Under the pieces are notes generated by a model. That model was not told where the DNA came from. It saw only the letters and a list, made by a program, of their open reading frames with translations, and searched no databases. Positions 44,910 to 53,772 of a DNA stretch of 64,000 nt are shown here, piece after piece. The position numbers were made by a program, and so were the translations under genes. Numbering within the stretch: position 1 is the stretch's first letter; each line of letters opens with the position of its first letter. Source of the stretch: JAICMB01 sp963838885 (GTDB lineage Bacteria > Acidobacteriota > Terriglobia > Bryobacterales > Bryobacteraceae); the NCBI GenBank assembly GCA_963838885.1, contig CAWITB010000031.1:5978-69977 (forward strand), given 5' to 3'.

Positions 44910-45566
44910 TCATTTGAAGTTCGGCGACGCTCCGCCAGGAACGGAATCCGTCAGCGCGCCTAACCAGCCTGGAAGAGAGGGGGCAATCGAGACCGGAAGC
45001 CCATGGCCGCCGCCTTCGATGCAGATCAGCTTCGTTGGAGAGGGAATCAGAGAGACGGCCGATTCCATTTCCGCGATGCTACCGAAGTTGTCGCGCGCGC
45101 CGTGCACGAACAGCGACGGCGTGCGCAGAGTGGGGAAATGATCCGTGCGCGGCTGTTCGGGACGACCGGGCGGATGCAGAGGATAGGACAAAAGCATGAG
45201 TAGATCGCCGGCAGCGGCGTCCTCCGCCGCGAGCAGGGTACACTGGCGGCCGCCGTAAGAGTGGCCCGCAAGGCAGAGCGCAATGCCGGGGGAGAGCCGC
45301 CGCAGTTCCTCGCCCGCCCGCCGAATGCCCTCGCGGTCGCGTTGTGAATTGCCGCGCGGCGGTCCATGCGGGCGCTCCTGCCGAAACGGCAAGTCCGCGC
45401 GCAACACGAGATAGCCCTCGCGGCAGAAGGCATTCGCAACCGCGACCATTAACGGCGCCTCACTGTTGGAACCGGCGCCGTGGAACAATGCCATCGAGGC
45501 GCGAGGAGCTTCTTCGGGCTCGTGCAGCCATCCACGCAAGAGGGGCCGCTCAAACTTGCGCGCCAT
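44910..45566 (-). CDS. Alpha/beta-hydrolase (KANL3/Tex30-like)
   Basis: 218 residues from ATG 45566. The hydrolase triad is visible: nucleophile in GHSYGGR (residues 101-107), Asp in GARDNF (about 159) and His in GGGHGL (about 188). An oxyanion segment ALFHGAGS is near residue 27. No signal peptide, so cytoplasmic. It follows the methyltransferase stop by two bases, suggesting co-translation. The substrate is not known for this COG3571-like family. Confidence 0.82.
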   Translation of the reverse strand: MARKFERPLLRGWLHEPEEAPRASMALFHGAGSNSEAPLMVAVANAFCREGYLVLRADLPFRQERPHGPPRGNSQRDREGIRRAGEELRRLSPGIALCLAGHSYGGRQCTLLAAEDAAAGDLLMLLSYPLHPPGRPEQPRTDHFPTLRTPSLFVHGARDNFGSIAEMESAVSLIPSPTKLICIEGGGHGLPVSIAPSLPGWLGALTDSVPGGASPNFK

Positions 45567-45568
45567 CG

Positions 45569-46333
45569 TCAGCGCCTGACGCCGGCGCCGTTCAGCGGGC
45601 GATTTGCCGCCACCACAATCAGGCGCGGCGAACCCATCCCGTACGGTTCTCCGTTGACGGAGCCCAGCAGTTCCAGCGGCTCCAATCCCGCTTCCTCGTG
45701 CATGCGGCAGATCTCGTTTACCGTCAGGACGTAGCTGCTGCTCGGCCGCTTCTCCGCCTTGCCATCGCGAATAAATGTGTATTCGATATCCAGGCGCCCT
45801 TCGCGCGGATGATATTGGTTTTCGCTCAGCATGTATATGTCGCCGATCTGGTGCCAGCGCGTCTTTTGCAGGCCGGGCAGAATGGATTCGGCGGCCATAC
45901 CCGTTTCCATGACGAATCGCGCCTGGGGCTTGAGCGCGCGAGCCACCGCGGCCAGAAATGCACGCCCTTCCCGAGGGTCCAGATAGCCGAAGCTGTTTCC
46001 AAAACAAAACGCGCCATCGAATTCGCTCGCCCAGGAGATCTGGCGCATGTCCGCGACGATCCAGTTTGCCTCGAACGGAGCGCCGGCGCTCTTGGCTTCC
46101 GCGATGAATTCTTCGCTCTGGTCCACTCCTGTGACGCGGTAACCTCGCTTCGCGAGATCCACGGAGTGCCGGCCGTTGCCGCAGGGAACATCGAGCAGAT
46201 GCGAACCCGGGCGCGCGTTCAACGCTTTTTGCAGGAATTCCGTTTCGGCGCGGGTTTGCTCGGGAGTCATCACGAGACGCCACACGTCGAGCGCCACGCC
46301 GCGAAAAAAATCAGCTTGCCAGTTGGGGAACAT
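45569..46333 (-). CDS. SAM-dependent methyltransferase
   Basis: 254 residues with the class-I methyltransferase core: motif I HLLDVPCGNGRHSVDLA, the acidic end of strand 2 in VTGVDQS, and motif II/III around WIVADMRQ and FDGAFCFGNSFGYLD. The beta-sheet extension SYVLTVNEICRMHEEAGLEP fits the small-molecule group. The acceptor is unknown. It is the first gene of a two-gene transcript with the hydrolase. Confidence 0.85.
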   Translation of the reverse strand: MFPNWQADFFRGVALDVWRLVMTPEQTRAETEFLQKALNARPGSHLLDVPCGNGRHSVDLAKRGYRVTGVDQSEEFIAEAKSAGAPFEANWIVADMRQISWASEFDGAFCFGNSFGYLDPREGRAFLAAVARALKPQARFVMETGMAAESILPGLQKTRWHQIGDIYMLSENQYHPREGRLDIEYTFIRDGKAEKRPSSSYVLTVNEICRMHEEAGLEPLELLGSVNGEPYGMGSPRLIVVAANRPLNGAGVRR

Positions 46334-46457
46334 TTTTCTCCTCTTGAAGACACACGTCTAGAACCGTTGTGAACGGGAGTGCGAGGAGAATTATCGAACG
46401 GCGTTTGTCAAAGGCGCACTGCCAGGCTACCACACGGCGTGCGCCGGGGCGCGCTCG

Positions 46458-47498
46458 TTATTGCGAGGACGAATCGGAGCTGGAATCCGGACGGCGCTTC
46501 AGCGTCGGGCGCTCGTCCTGATCGCCCTTCGGCTTGTTGCCGTCTTCGTCCGCATCCACGGGACCGGTCGTCGAACCTGGAGCGCGGCGCAGGCGCGGCT
46601 TATTCAGATCCTTGTCGTCGATCTTGCGGCGATTGTGCAAGGCCGCCAAGCGCGTCTTCACTTCGTTGAATTCCGACGTGTTCAGCACATATTCCGGCTT
46701 GGCCTTCAGAATTTCCTGAATGTTTTTCTGCGCGGCGCGGATGCGGTCGTCCGTCAGCGGGTGGGTCGAGAACACTTTCGCCATCGTGCCGGGCTTGCGC
46801 TTCTCCAGCGTCTCTATCTTTTCGAAGAAGTCCACGAAGGCCGTCGGGTCGTAGCCGGTCTTATACATGTACTCCAGGCCGAGCATGTCCGCCTCGGATT
46901 CGAAGGCTCGCGAAAATCTCAGGAAGCCCACGGGAACCAGCACGCTCGCGGCTTGCCGGATGCCATAGCCGGCCCAACCGCCCATGAAGATCAGGGGGAT
47001 GGTGGCCAGGTTGGCGATCTCGCCGCGGGTCGCCTGACGGGTGCCGTGCCGCGCGGCAACGTGCGCGATCTCATGCGCCATCACGCCGGCCAGCTCGGCT
47101 TCATTATCCGCCTTGAGAATCAGACCCGAGTTCACGAAGAAAAAGCCGCCCGGCAGCGCGAACGCATTGACGTCCTCGCTATCAATCACCTTAATGGTGA
47201 ACGGAACCTTGGCGTCGGAGTTGCGCACCAGATTCTGTCCCACGCGATTCACGTATTCCGAGATCACGGGATCGTTGACGAGCTTGGCCTGCCGCTCGAC
47301 CTCGTTCGCGAGCTGTTTGCCGAGCGAGATCTCCTTCTCGATGGAGTAGAAATTGACGCCCTTGCCGACGTCGCGATTGCCGATCTCATCGGGATCTTTT
47401 TTCTTGTCGTCCGCGTAACCGGTCGCCGTCAAAAAGCTGAGCGTGGCCAGAAGGCCGAGCGATGCGGGAAAAAGCCTGGCGGGGAAAAGACGTTTCAT
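46458..47498 (-). CDS. Exported M48-family metallopeptidase
   Basis: 346 residues with a signal peptide. Zinc motif HEIAH (HExxH) in MAHEIAHVAARH and the third ligand in SEADMLGLEY. The preceding PGGFFFVNSGL is typical of BepA/YggG-like peptidases. A C-terminal stretch of about 60 charged residues (PRLRRAPGS to SSDSSSQ) looks disordered. It probably trims or clears misfolded envelope proteins. A TATACT -10-like box at 47518-47523 (minus) precedes it in the divergent gap. Confidence 0.88.
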   Translation of the reverse strand: MKRLFPARLFPASLGLLATLSFLTATGYADDKKKDPDEIGNRDVGKGVNFYSIEKEISLGKQLANEVERQAKLVNDPVISEYVNRVGQNLVRNSDAKVPFTIKVIDSEDVNAFALPGGFFFVNSGLILKADNEAELAGVMAHEIAHVAARHGTRQATRGEIANLATIPLIFMGGWAGYGIRQAASVLVPVGFLRFSRAFESEADMLGLEYMYKTGYDPTAFVDFFEKIETLEKRKPGTMAKVFSTHPLTDDRIRAAQKNIQEILKAKPEYVLNTSEFNEVKTRLAALHNRRKIDDKDLNKPRLRRAPGSTTGPVDADEDGNKPKGDQDERPTLKRRPDSSSDSSSQ

Positions 47499-47555
47499 GC
47501 GTGCTCCTGCTAGGTTCAGTATAAACCTTCATGAGTTGTACGTATAGTGGGATGA
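47499..47555. promoter_or_regulatory. Divergent promoter region
   Basis: Between the M48 peptidase and the aminotransferase. TATACT on the minus strand (47518-47523) and TATAGT on the plus strand (47543-47548) are candidate -10 boxes facing outwards. The plus-strand box is only 7 bp from the ATG at 47556, so if real that transcript would be almost leaderless or use the ATG at 47601. Confidence 0.3.
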
Positions 47556-48701
47556 ATGGGTTTCAAGCAAACAGAAACGCAAACTGAGACGCCGCTTTGG
47601 ATGGCCCACCGGGATCAGTTTCCAGTCACCCATCGCCTCACTTACCTCAACCATGCCGCCGTCGCCCCCTTGGCCAAGTGCGCGGCGGACGCCATGAAAA
47701 ACTTTGCCGGCGACGCATGCGAGTGCGGGTCGCTTCATTATGACGATTGGCTGGAGGCCTACGACGGCCTGCGCGCCGCAGCCGCCCGCCTGATCCATGC
47801 CCAACCGAACGAGATCGCGATCGTCAAGAACACCTCTGAAGGCATCGCCACCGTCGCGCTGGGACTCGACTGGCGGCCGGGCGATAAGATCGTCGGCTTT
47901 CGCGAAGAGTTTCCCGCCAATTACTATCCCTGGCTGCGCCTTGAATCATTGGGCGTGAAAGTCGAATGGCTATCTACCTCCGACCCACTCGACCGCATCG
48001 ACGAAGCGTGCCGGGGAGCGCGTTTACTAGCCATCAGTTTTGTGCAGTACCTCAGCGGTTTCCGAGCAGATTTGAATGTGTTAGGTGAGGTTTGCCGCGA
48101 ACGTCAATGCTTCTTCTTCGTTGATGCCATTCAGGGCCTCGGGGCGTTCCCCTTGGATGTCGAGGCAGCCCACGTCGACGCGCTATCCGCGGATGGACAT
48201 AAATGGATGCTTGGCCCCGAAGGCTGCGGCATTCTCTACGTCCGCAAGGATCGGCAAGACGAGATCGAACCGGTCGAGTTCGGCTATACGAACGTGACCG
48301 CCTTCACGGATTACACGGTTCGCGATATGACGCTGCGCCCGGATGCAGCGCGCTACGAGCCGGGAACGCTAAACACAATCGGAATATATGGTTTGCGCGC
48401 GTCACTTCAATATATCCTTGAGATCGGTGTGGACCAGATTGCCCCCGAAATTCAGGCGCGCGCCGACCAGATCGCCGAAGGCGTGATCGAACGAGGTTAC
48501 GAGGTGCTCGGGACGCGCACCCCTGCCAGAGGAGCCGGAATTGTCTCGTTTCATAAGCCCGGCTTGGACACGCGCGTTCTCTTCCAGCATCTCAGGGAAC
48601 GGAATTTCGCAACGTCCTTGCGCGGCGGCTGGCTGCGAGCTTCGCCCCACTTTTATATCAGCCCCGAGGACATTGAGCGATTCCTCGCTGCCCTGCCCTG
48701 A
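47556..48701 (+). CDS. Class V aminotransferase (cysteine-desulfurase/epimerase-like)
   Basis: 381 residues; ATG 47601 (MAHRDQFPVTH) is an alternative start. Fold-type-I PLP enzyme: TYLNHAAVAP near the N-terminus, VKNTSEGIATVA, the PLP aspartate in FFVDAIQGLG and the PLP lysine in SADGHKWMLGPEGCG. The C-terminal domain has ASPHFYISPEDIERF. It resembles isopenicillin-N-epimerase-like enzymes rather than IscS, having no active-site Cys loop that I can see. No signal peptide; single gene. Confidence 0.85.
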   Translation: MGFKQTETQTETPLWMAHRDQFPVTHRLTYLNHAAVAPLAKCAADAMKNFAGDACECGSLHYDDWLEAYDGLRAAAARLIHAQPNEIAIVKNTSEGIATVALGLDWRPGDKIVGFREEFPANYYPWLRLESLGVKVEWLSTSDPLDRIDEACRGARLLAISFVQYLSGFRADLNVLGEVCRERQCFFFVDAIQGLGAFPLDVEAAHVDALSADGHKWMLGPEGCGILYVRKDRQDEIEPVEFGYTNVTAFTDYTVRDMTLRPDAARYEPGTLNTIGIYGLRASLQYILEIGVDQIAPEIQARADQIAEGVIERGYEVLGTRTPARGAGIVSFHKPGLDTRVLFQHLRERNFATSLRGGWLRASPHFYISPEDIERFLAALP

Positions 48702-48708
48702 CCCGCGC

Positions 48709-49131
48709 TCAAGATGTCTTTTTACCTTGCGCCTGCAGCTCGAAATTGAGAGTCGCCGGTTTGCGCGAATCGTACTTGCTGAGCTTTTTCTTCTCGGCGG
48801 CCGCGTAGCCGTCGCGCTTCGCCGTCAGCTCATAGTCGATGTTCATGTTCAGGTCCGTAAAGAGGTACTTGCCGTTCTTCTTGGTAATGAACTCGATCTC
48901 CTGCCCCGTTTTCAAATTCTTCAACTGCACCACGGCGCCGTCGATGGGCGCGCCGCTCTCGTCGCTGACGATGCCGGAGAGATCCCGCATCCGCTCCTTT
49001 TCTTCTTTCGTCGGCTTTTTCCCGTTGAATACCGTCGGCGTTTCGGACGGAGGAGGCGTCGCCTGCGCCCACGCCACGGCGCAAAGCAGCGGCAAAGCTA
49101 CGAGCAGCGGAGAGAATCTCAGGCGTCTCAT
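48709..49131 (-). CDS. Secreted carboxypeptidase-regulatory-like (Ig-like) protein
   Basis: About 140 residues from ATG 49131, with a Sec signal (LLVALPLLCAVAWAQ). A lysine-rich linker (GKKPTKEEKERMRD) leads into a single beta-sandwich: LSGIVSDESGAPIDGAVVQL and YLFTDLNMNIDYELTAKRDG. This CarboxypepD_reg-like fold is usually a binding module. The function is unknown. The next upstream gene on this strand encodes a secreted DUF4384 protein. Confidence 0.75.
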   Translation of the reverse strand: MRRLRFSPLLVALPLLCAVAWAQATPPPSETPTVFNGKKPTKEEKERMRDLSGIVSDESGAPIDGAVVQLKNLKTGQEIEFITKKNGKYLFTDLNMNIDYELTAKRDGYAAAEKKKLSKYDSRKPATLNFELQAQGKKTS

Positions 49132-49159
49132 GAAGCTAGAATACCGAACCGCCGCGGCG

Positions 49160-49816
49160 CTATTCATGCGCGATGCGGATCGAGAACACCAGCGGCTGGT
49201 CGAAATCGGACGACATCAGGATGCGCATGTCCGGTTTCGTGTCGTCGATATTCACATACTCGGATTTGATGGCGGCGCTCTTTTCAAACCACTGCGGCGT
49301 GATCGGCTCGACGGGATGCGCGCCCGCTTCCGGCGCTTGGCAGACGCCTCGCTTCATCAGCGGAATGTGCCGGCAATGCGGCAGCGCCGGCGTTTTGTCT
49401 CCTACAGGTCCGGGGGCGCCGGGCGTAGTTTTCCTTGCCAGCGCTTCCGGCGACAAGATCCAATAGGTCGTGTCGTAACCGGGCTCCAGCGGCACTTTGA
49501 AGCCGTCCGCCGGGATCGTGTATTCCTTCCCAACCTCGACGGGCTTTCCTTCCGCGGCGAACAACCAGCGGCAGCGGTCCTTCGCCTCGCAGCCGACGAC
49601 ATAGAGGTAACCGGCCGTATTCGAGCGAAACACAAACCTCGCCTGTTCCCCGCCCCGCAGCATCAGATGGGAATTGACGGCCTCCCAGTTCCCTTTCTCA
49701 AGACGCTCCAAAGTGATGTGCGCGACTACGCCCGGCTCGCCGCTCTTTGCGGCCCCAAGACTCGCCAACAAACTCGCCAACAAAGAGAAGCTAACTGTCC
49801 ACAATCGCCGCCGCAC
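49160..49816 (-). CDS. Secreted DUF4384-like protein
   Basis: About 218 residues from GTG 49816 with a signal peptide (FSLLASLLASLGAAKS). The DUF4384 pattern is present: LMLRGGEQARFVFRSNTAGY and LYVVGCEAKDRCRWLF, then EYTIPADGFKVPLEPGYDTT. A Cys-containing loop and a beta-rich end follow. Found widely in Acidobacteria, often beside peptidases or kinases; the function is unknown. The longer upstream frame to 50041 lies over the next gene and is not supported. Confidence 0.7.
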   Translation of the reverse strand: MRRRLWTVSFSLLASLLASLGAAKSGEPGVVAHITLERLEKGNWEAVNSHLMLRGGEQARFVFRSNTAGYLYVVGCEAKDRCRWLFAAEGKPVEVGKEYTIPADGFKVPLEPGYDTTYWILSPEALARKTTPGAPGPVGDKTPALPHCRHIPLMKRGVCQAPEAGAHPVEPITPQWFEKSAAIKSEYVNIDDTKPDMRILMSSDFDQPLVFSIRIAHE

Positions 49817-49860
49817 GGAACTACCGTTGTAGCGCAACCCACGGGCAATTGCGGGAGCCC

Positions 49861-51449
49861 TCAAAATTTGTGTTCGATTCCGACCACCTTGTTGTTGCGC
49901 AGATATACATCGACGGTTTTGCGCGCATCCTCCGAGCGGATCTGGGCGCACAGGTATTCGCCGCCAACCTGAGGGACGCGGAAGCCGCCACCGGCCGGCA
50001 GGGCATCTTTGGCCTCGGTCTCGTTGTTGAAGCGGAACCACTGGACCGAGTAGCTGCGCTTGGGCGAGTATCCATACTCGACCGCAACATCGCGGAATTG
50101 GAGCGTGCCGTTGATGAGGCGGAAATCGTCGAGAGGCAGCACCTTGTTGAGCAGCGCTTCTCCAATCTTGTGCTGGCGTTCCAGCAGAACTCGCGTGATG
50201 TATGCCGCCGCTTCGGGGTTACTATAGGCGCCCGTCTCAACCATGGCGCGAATCTCCTCGGGCCGGAACGCCACGACCTGGCGCGCGGCCCAGAACACGT
50301 CGTCGGGCAGCCGATTCAAAAACGCCGGATTTGGATAATTATTCTTCCAGTTGTCCGGATCGAACAGCTTCGCGCTGAAGTTTCCAATCGCTGGAGAAGG
50401 CGCGTGGAATTCCTCGCGCTCCCACGCCGGGACATAAAGTCCAAGGGTCAGCAGCCGGTAAAGCCCGGGCTTCTCATCGATAAAATATTCTTTCCCCAGT
50501 TTGGGATCTTTCGCCGCGTCGCTATCGCTGCCCAGGATGGCGCCGAAATCGATCAGGTAATGCACGATGCGCCTGATGCCATCGCGCTCCATGATCGTGT
50601 CCAGCGAGTTGCCGGCCTTTGCGTCGGTGTGATTCAGCCACGCGCAAAACACATACAAACCGCGCAGATCGCGGCGATTCTCGTGCGGCACGATATCGTT
50701 GGGATCGTCCTTGCGCGTTCCGGCGTAGCGGAAAGGACCGATCAGGCCGCCCGGAATCATAAAGCTGGCCATGCCGCGGTAGGAGCCATCGGCGTTTTGG
50801 GGCACGCGATCGAGCACGGCATCGAGATCGCGCTCCTCCATGGCGCGCTTGACGCCATCCGGGTCGGTGATACTGGCCTTTTCAGATGCATGGATCTGAT
50901 CGCGGCGGAAATTCACGATATAGTTCTGAGGGACGTTATAGCCGAAGGCATAGAAGAATTTCGATCCGATCACATCGGCGGCGCTAGCCATCTCGGGGTT
51001 GCTCTTAGGATCGAACTTGACCACATATTTGTGGCCTGCCGCGTCGGCAATATTGAATCCCGGCGTCACGCCTTCGGTTTTCGCCGACATCACGCTCAGG
51101 GGAAGGACTGGGGCGTTGCCGCGATCCGGTCCGCGGCGCAAATCCTCGATCGACATGCGATGAAAATAATGCCGCTTTGTGTACCAATCCGAATCGGGCG
51201 CCTCGTCCAGCGTATTGATCGCTTGCGCCGGGAGCGGTTTGCCGTTTACAAGCTCGCGTGGCGCCTTGAACGACTCGACGAAAAAATCATAGGTGGGATC
51301 GATGGAGCGCTTCAGCGCCGTTTTCACGGGGAGCGGTGGTGGAAGCCGTTCGAGCGGATCGTCGGGGTAAAATTTCGCGCGATGCCCGGGGCGGCAAGGA
51401 GAGCCGCAATTCCGGCAGCGGTCAGAATACGTCGCCAAATTTGAACCAA
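49861..51449 (-). CDS. Exported protein with kinase-like HxDxKxxN and DFG motifs, frameshifted near 51374
   Basis: The proposed start is TTG 51449 behind GGGAGGG, giving a signal RRILTAAGIAALLAAPGIAR. A missing T in a T-run near 51374 then shifts it into the main frame (FYPDDPLERLPP onward). Kinase-like features: KYVVKFDPKS with a lysine (codon about 51018) and nearby Glu. HTDAKAGN at about 50631-50608 matches the catalytic loop HxDxKxxN, and DFG follows at about 50550. There are about 530 residues in the mature part. This suggests a HipA/FAM20-like kinase fold acting in the periplasm. The gene overlaps the Omp85-type gene upstream. Kinase function is inferred. Confidence 0.6.
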
Positions 51450-52633
51450 ACCTGAAAACCCTCCCTACTGAATCCCGTCTCAATGCGCATGAAAACGTGA
51501 TCTTCGTTGCTGAAACGGAAACCGAAGCCGTAGGAATCTTCGAGATGCCGTGCGCTGAAATCTCGATGGGACTGAAATACCTTGCCCTCGTCGACAAATA
51601 GCGCCAGATCGACTCCGGAAAAGATCTGGTAACGATACTCCCCGTTCATGACGATCATGTTATCGCCATAAAAGCGAAACGGACGGAAGCCCCGCAGATC
51701 GTCGAGCCCGCCCAGGACGGGCTGTTCGTAAAATGGAACGGCGTTACCGGAATCCGTGTAGCTCAGCTCGGTTTTCGCGCGCACGGCGATGACATGCGTC
51801 TTGTGGAAGAACGGAAAATATTGTTGCGCTTCCGCATTCAGCCGCCGGAAACTGTAATGGCCGTACTCCTGGTCCGAGTAGAAAAGATAATTGGCCCGAT
51901 AATACCCGCCTTCGCGGGGGTTGCCCGGATGGTCGCGGTAATCGAAGGAGACCATGGGACCACCGCGTAAGAAATTTGACGGCTGATCGATCCCGGGCGT
52001 CTGCGCCGGCGAGTAAATAGCGGTCGTCGAGGCGAAGCGGTCGTCCTCGCCCGGTGCGATGTCCGTCATCACATAGCCGCCCGTCAGGCCAACATTGAAA
52101 TTGCGAACAGGCTTTAACGCCGCCGTCGCGTCGAAGGCGTTGTCCGTCAGATGAAAATCACTGCGGCCGGTCTTTTTCGATTCCGGTCCCGGACCGTAGT
52201 AGTCGATGCTGCGGTAATCGTGGCGCACCGCGCGAAAATCGAAGGAGGCGCGATCGGCGAGCAGGCGTGGAAGTCCGAATTCCAGCTCGTAGCGCTGATA
52301 GTTCTTGATGGAGAAGCTGGCCGACGTTCGAAAGAAGATATTCCCGTCTGCCAGCGTCGTGCGGCGATATTGCGGTCCCAGCGCGAATCCGGATCCTGAA
52401 ACAAGGCCGCCCAAGCGGATGCTGAATCCTGGAATCTTGTCCGACAAAAAACCGAGCCCGCGCCCGCCCAAGGCAAGATGAACAAGACGCTCGACAGCAT
52501 TCGGCGCGTCCGGCTCAAGATGCGATGCCTTTTGTTGGCGCTGACGCTCGATCTGTTCCGTTCGCGTGTCCTGCGCCCGAGCGGAAACTAAGAATGATAG
52601 TAGGGCCAACCCGCAGGCCCGGCGAACAAACAT
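51422..52633 (-). CDS. Omp85/BamA-type surface-antigen barrel
   Basis: 403 residues with a signal peptide (ALLSFLVSARAQ). No POTRA repeats are obvious, only a short charged N-terminal region. The barrel shows the family loop LGGLDDLRGFRPFRFYGDN and ends in FQVWFKFGDVF. This arrangement fits small patatin-like or TamA-like barrels lacking POTRA domains. It overlaps the start of the kinase-like gene, and its ATG overlaps the stop of a small upstream frame (TGATG), so these genes are translationally linked. Confidence 0.82.
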   Translation of the reverse strand: MFVRRACGLALLSFLVSARAQDTRTEQIERQRQQKASHLEPDAPNAVERLVHLALGGRGLGFLSDKIPGFSIRLGGLVSGSGFALGPQYRRTTLADGNIFFRTSASFSIKNYQRYELEFGLPRLLADRASFDFRAVRHDYRSIDYYGPGPESKKTGRSDFHLTDNAFDATAALKPVRNFNVGLTGGYVMTDIAPGEDDRFASTTAIYSPAQTPGIDQPSNFLRGGPMVSFDYRDHPGNPREGGYYRANYLFYSDQEYGHYSFRRLNAEAQQYFPFFHKTHVIAVRAKTELSYTDSGNAVPFYEQPVLGGLDDLRGFRPFRFYGDNMIVMNGEYRYQIFSGVDLALFVDEGKVFQSHRDFSARHLEDSYGFGFRFSNEDHVFMRIETGFSREGFQVWFKFGDVF

Positions 52634-52881
52634 CAGGAAATCGTATTAAGCGATGCGGCGGCCGAATGCATTGAACCGTCCCATCTGACGCAAACTCGAA
52701 AGACGTTCATAAACTCCTCGTTACGTCCGCGGACTGGCGGCGCCAATAATAGGACAACTCGCGCATGCAGCAGAAACTGCTCCATCTGATTGCGGGTGAG
52801 GCGCTGAACGCGAGTCGCCGACATCGCGACCATGAACACAAAAGCCGCAAGCCATGCGAGACCTCTTGCGTATAGACGCAA
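52633..52881 (-). CDS. Small exported protein, possibly a truncated gene
   Basis: 82 residues with a signal-like N-terminus (LARLAAFVFMVAMSA-type hydrophobic run) followed by QRLTRNQMEQFLLHARVV. That second motif is found at the start of longer acidobacterial proteins, so this may be the N-terminal remnant of a gene broken by frameshift. The stop overlaps the ATG of the barrel gene. Confidence 0.4.
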   Translation of the reverse strand: MRLYARGLAWLAAFVFMVAMSATRVQRLTRNQMEQFLLHARVVLLLAPPVRGRNEEFMNVFRVCVRWDGSMHSAAASLNTIS

Positions 52882-52963
52882 GCCGCGAGAAAATCTTTCG
52901 AGTCTTCACGCGCGTACCTCTTCGCGCGCGTTCAGGGGCGCCCGCCCTCATTCAAAGAACGGC

Positions 52964-53707
52964 TTATCTACACTGCGGCTTGCGCTGCACCCAATGCGCC
53001 CCGTCCGGTTCCACCGCCATGATGTCGATCGCTCCGCCTACTTCGCCCCGGCTGGCGTCGATCTCGCTCTGGATGAGATTACGGATGAGCTGCGCCGGAT
53101 CGGCGGAGCCCCAGTCGCCGTGCTCGCGCAGATATTCCTTGAGATGGGCCTGCTGACCGGCATAGACGATTCTCGACCCGCGGCCATCGTCACCGCGCGC
53201 GATTACGCGCGTAAAATCGATCAAATTGCCGTCCGGCGCGAGCGAGAACCCCGCCACGCCCAGCTCCGGCGGGCCCGATTCCACGTCCGCGAAGATGGCC
53301 TGCAGGACGGGATGATTTCGCTGCAAATAGGCGTACTGATCCGGCGAATCGTTCTTAAGCGCGGCGACGGCCCGCGACAGCGGATCGCGCGTCAATTCAA
53401 GAAAATGATTGAGATGAATCGAAAGATCCCCGGCGCCTTGGACCGCTTCATGCGCCAGCCGCTCGATATCGTATCCCGCGGAGCGGTCCTCTACCAGGCC
53501 GCTGAACGCATAGACGCTGGGACCGTCGCGCGAAATCTTGCAGGCTGTGCCGATCACGCCGGGAGCGCTTGTAATCATGTTGCTGTCGGCTCCAATTAAG
53601 AGCCGCCCCGGAGACCAGAACGCAACGAGAGTGGTCGCGGAAACAGTGATTGCGGAAAGAGTGATGCAACTCGCCGCATAGGCGGCGAGAGCCCGTGGGA
53701 AGAACAT
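52964..53707 (-). CDS. Exported Ntn-hydrolase-like (proteasome-type) protein
   Basis: About 247 residues from ATG 53707 with a signal (ALAAYAASCITLSAITVSA). The mature protein would start near TTLVAFWSPGRLLIGADSN, which matches the N-terminal Thr and following strand of proteasome-type Ntn hydrolases (TTLVA.. ADS). YAFSGLVEDR and helical hairpins follow. If the Thr is exposed by signal cleavage it would be the nucleophile. Substrate unknown; many such proteins in soil bacteria are uncharacterised. Confidence 0.6.
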   Translation of the reverse strand: MFFPRALAAYAASCITLSAITVSATTLVAFWSPGRLLIGADSNMITSAPGVIGTACKISRDGPSVYAFSGLVEDRSAGYDIERLAHEAVQGAGDLSIHLNHFLELTRDPLSRAVAALKNDSPDQYAYLQRNHPVLQAIFADVESGPPELGVAGFSLAPDGNLIDFTRVIARGDDGRGSRIVYAGQQAHLKEYLREHGDWGSADPAQLIRNLIQSEIDASRGEVGGAIDIMAVEPDGAHWVQRKPQCR

Positions 53708-53772
53708 AACGGATGGAAATATTCTAGCTGAAGAAACCGCGCCGCGGGCCGCCTCCGCTACCATACAACTTC

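Noticed and set aside
46461..47513. 350-aa open frame on the plus strand
   Set aside because: Antisense to the M48 peptidase with its HExxH motif.
49849..51444. 531-aa open frame on the plus strand
   Set aside because: Lies antisense to the kinase-like gene in the codon-complementary frame of a GC-rich gene and shows no family motif; the minus-strand protein is clearly the real one.
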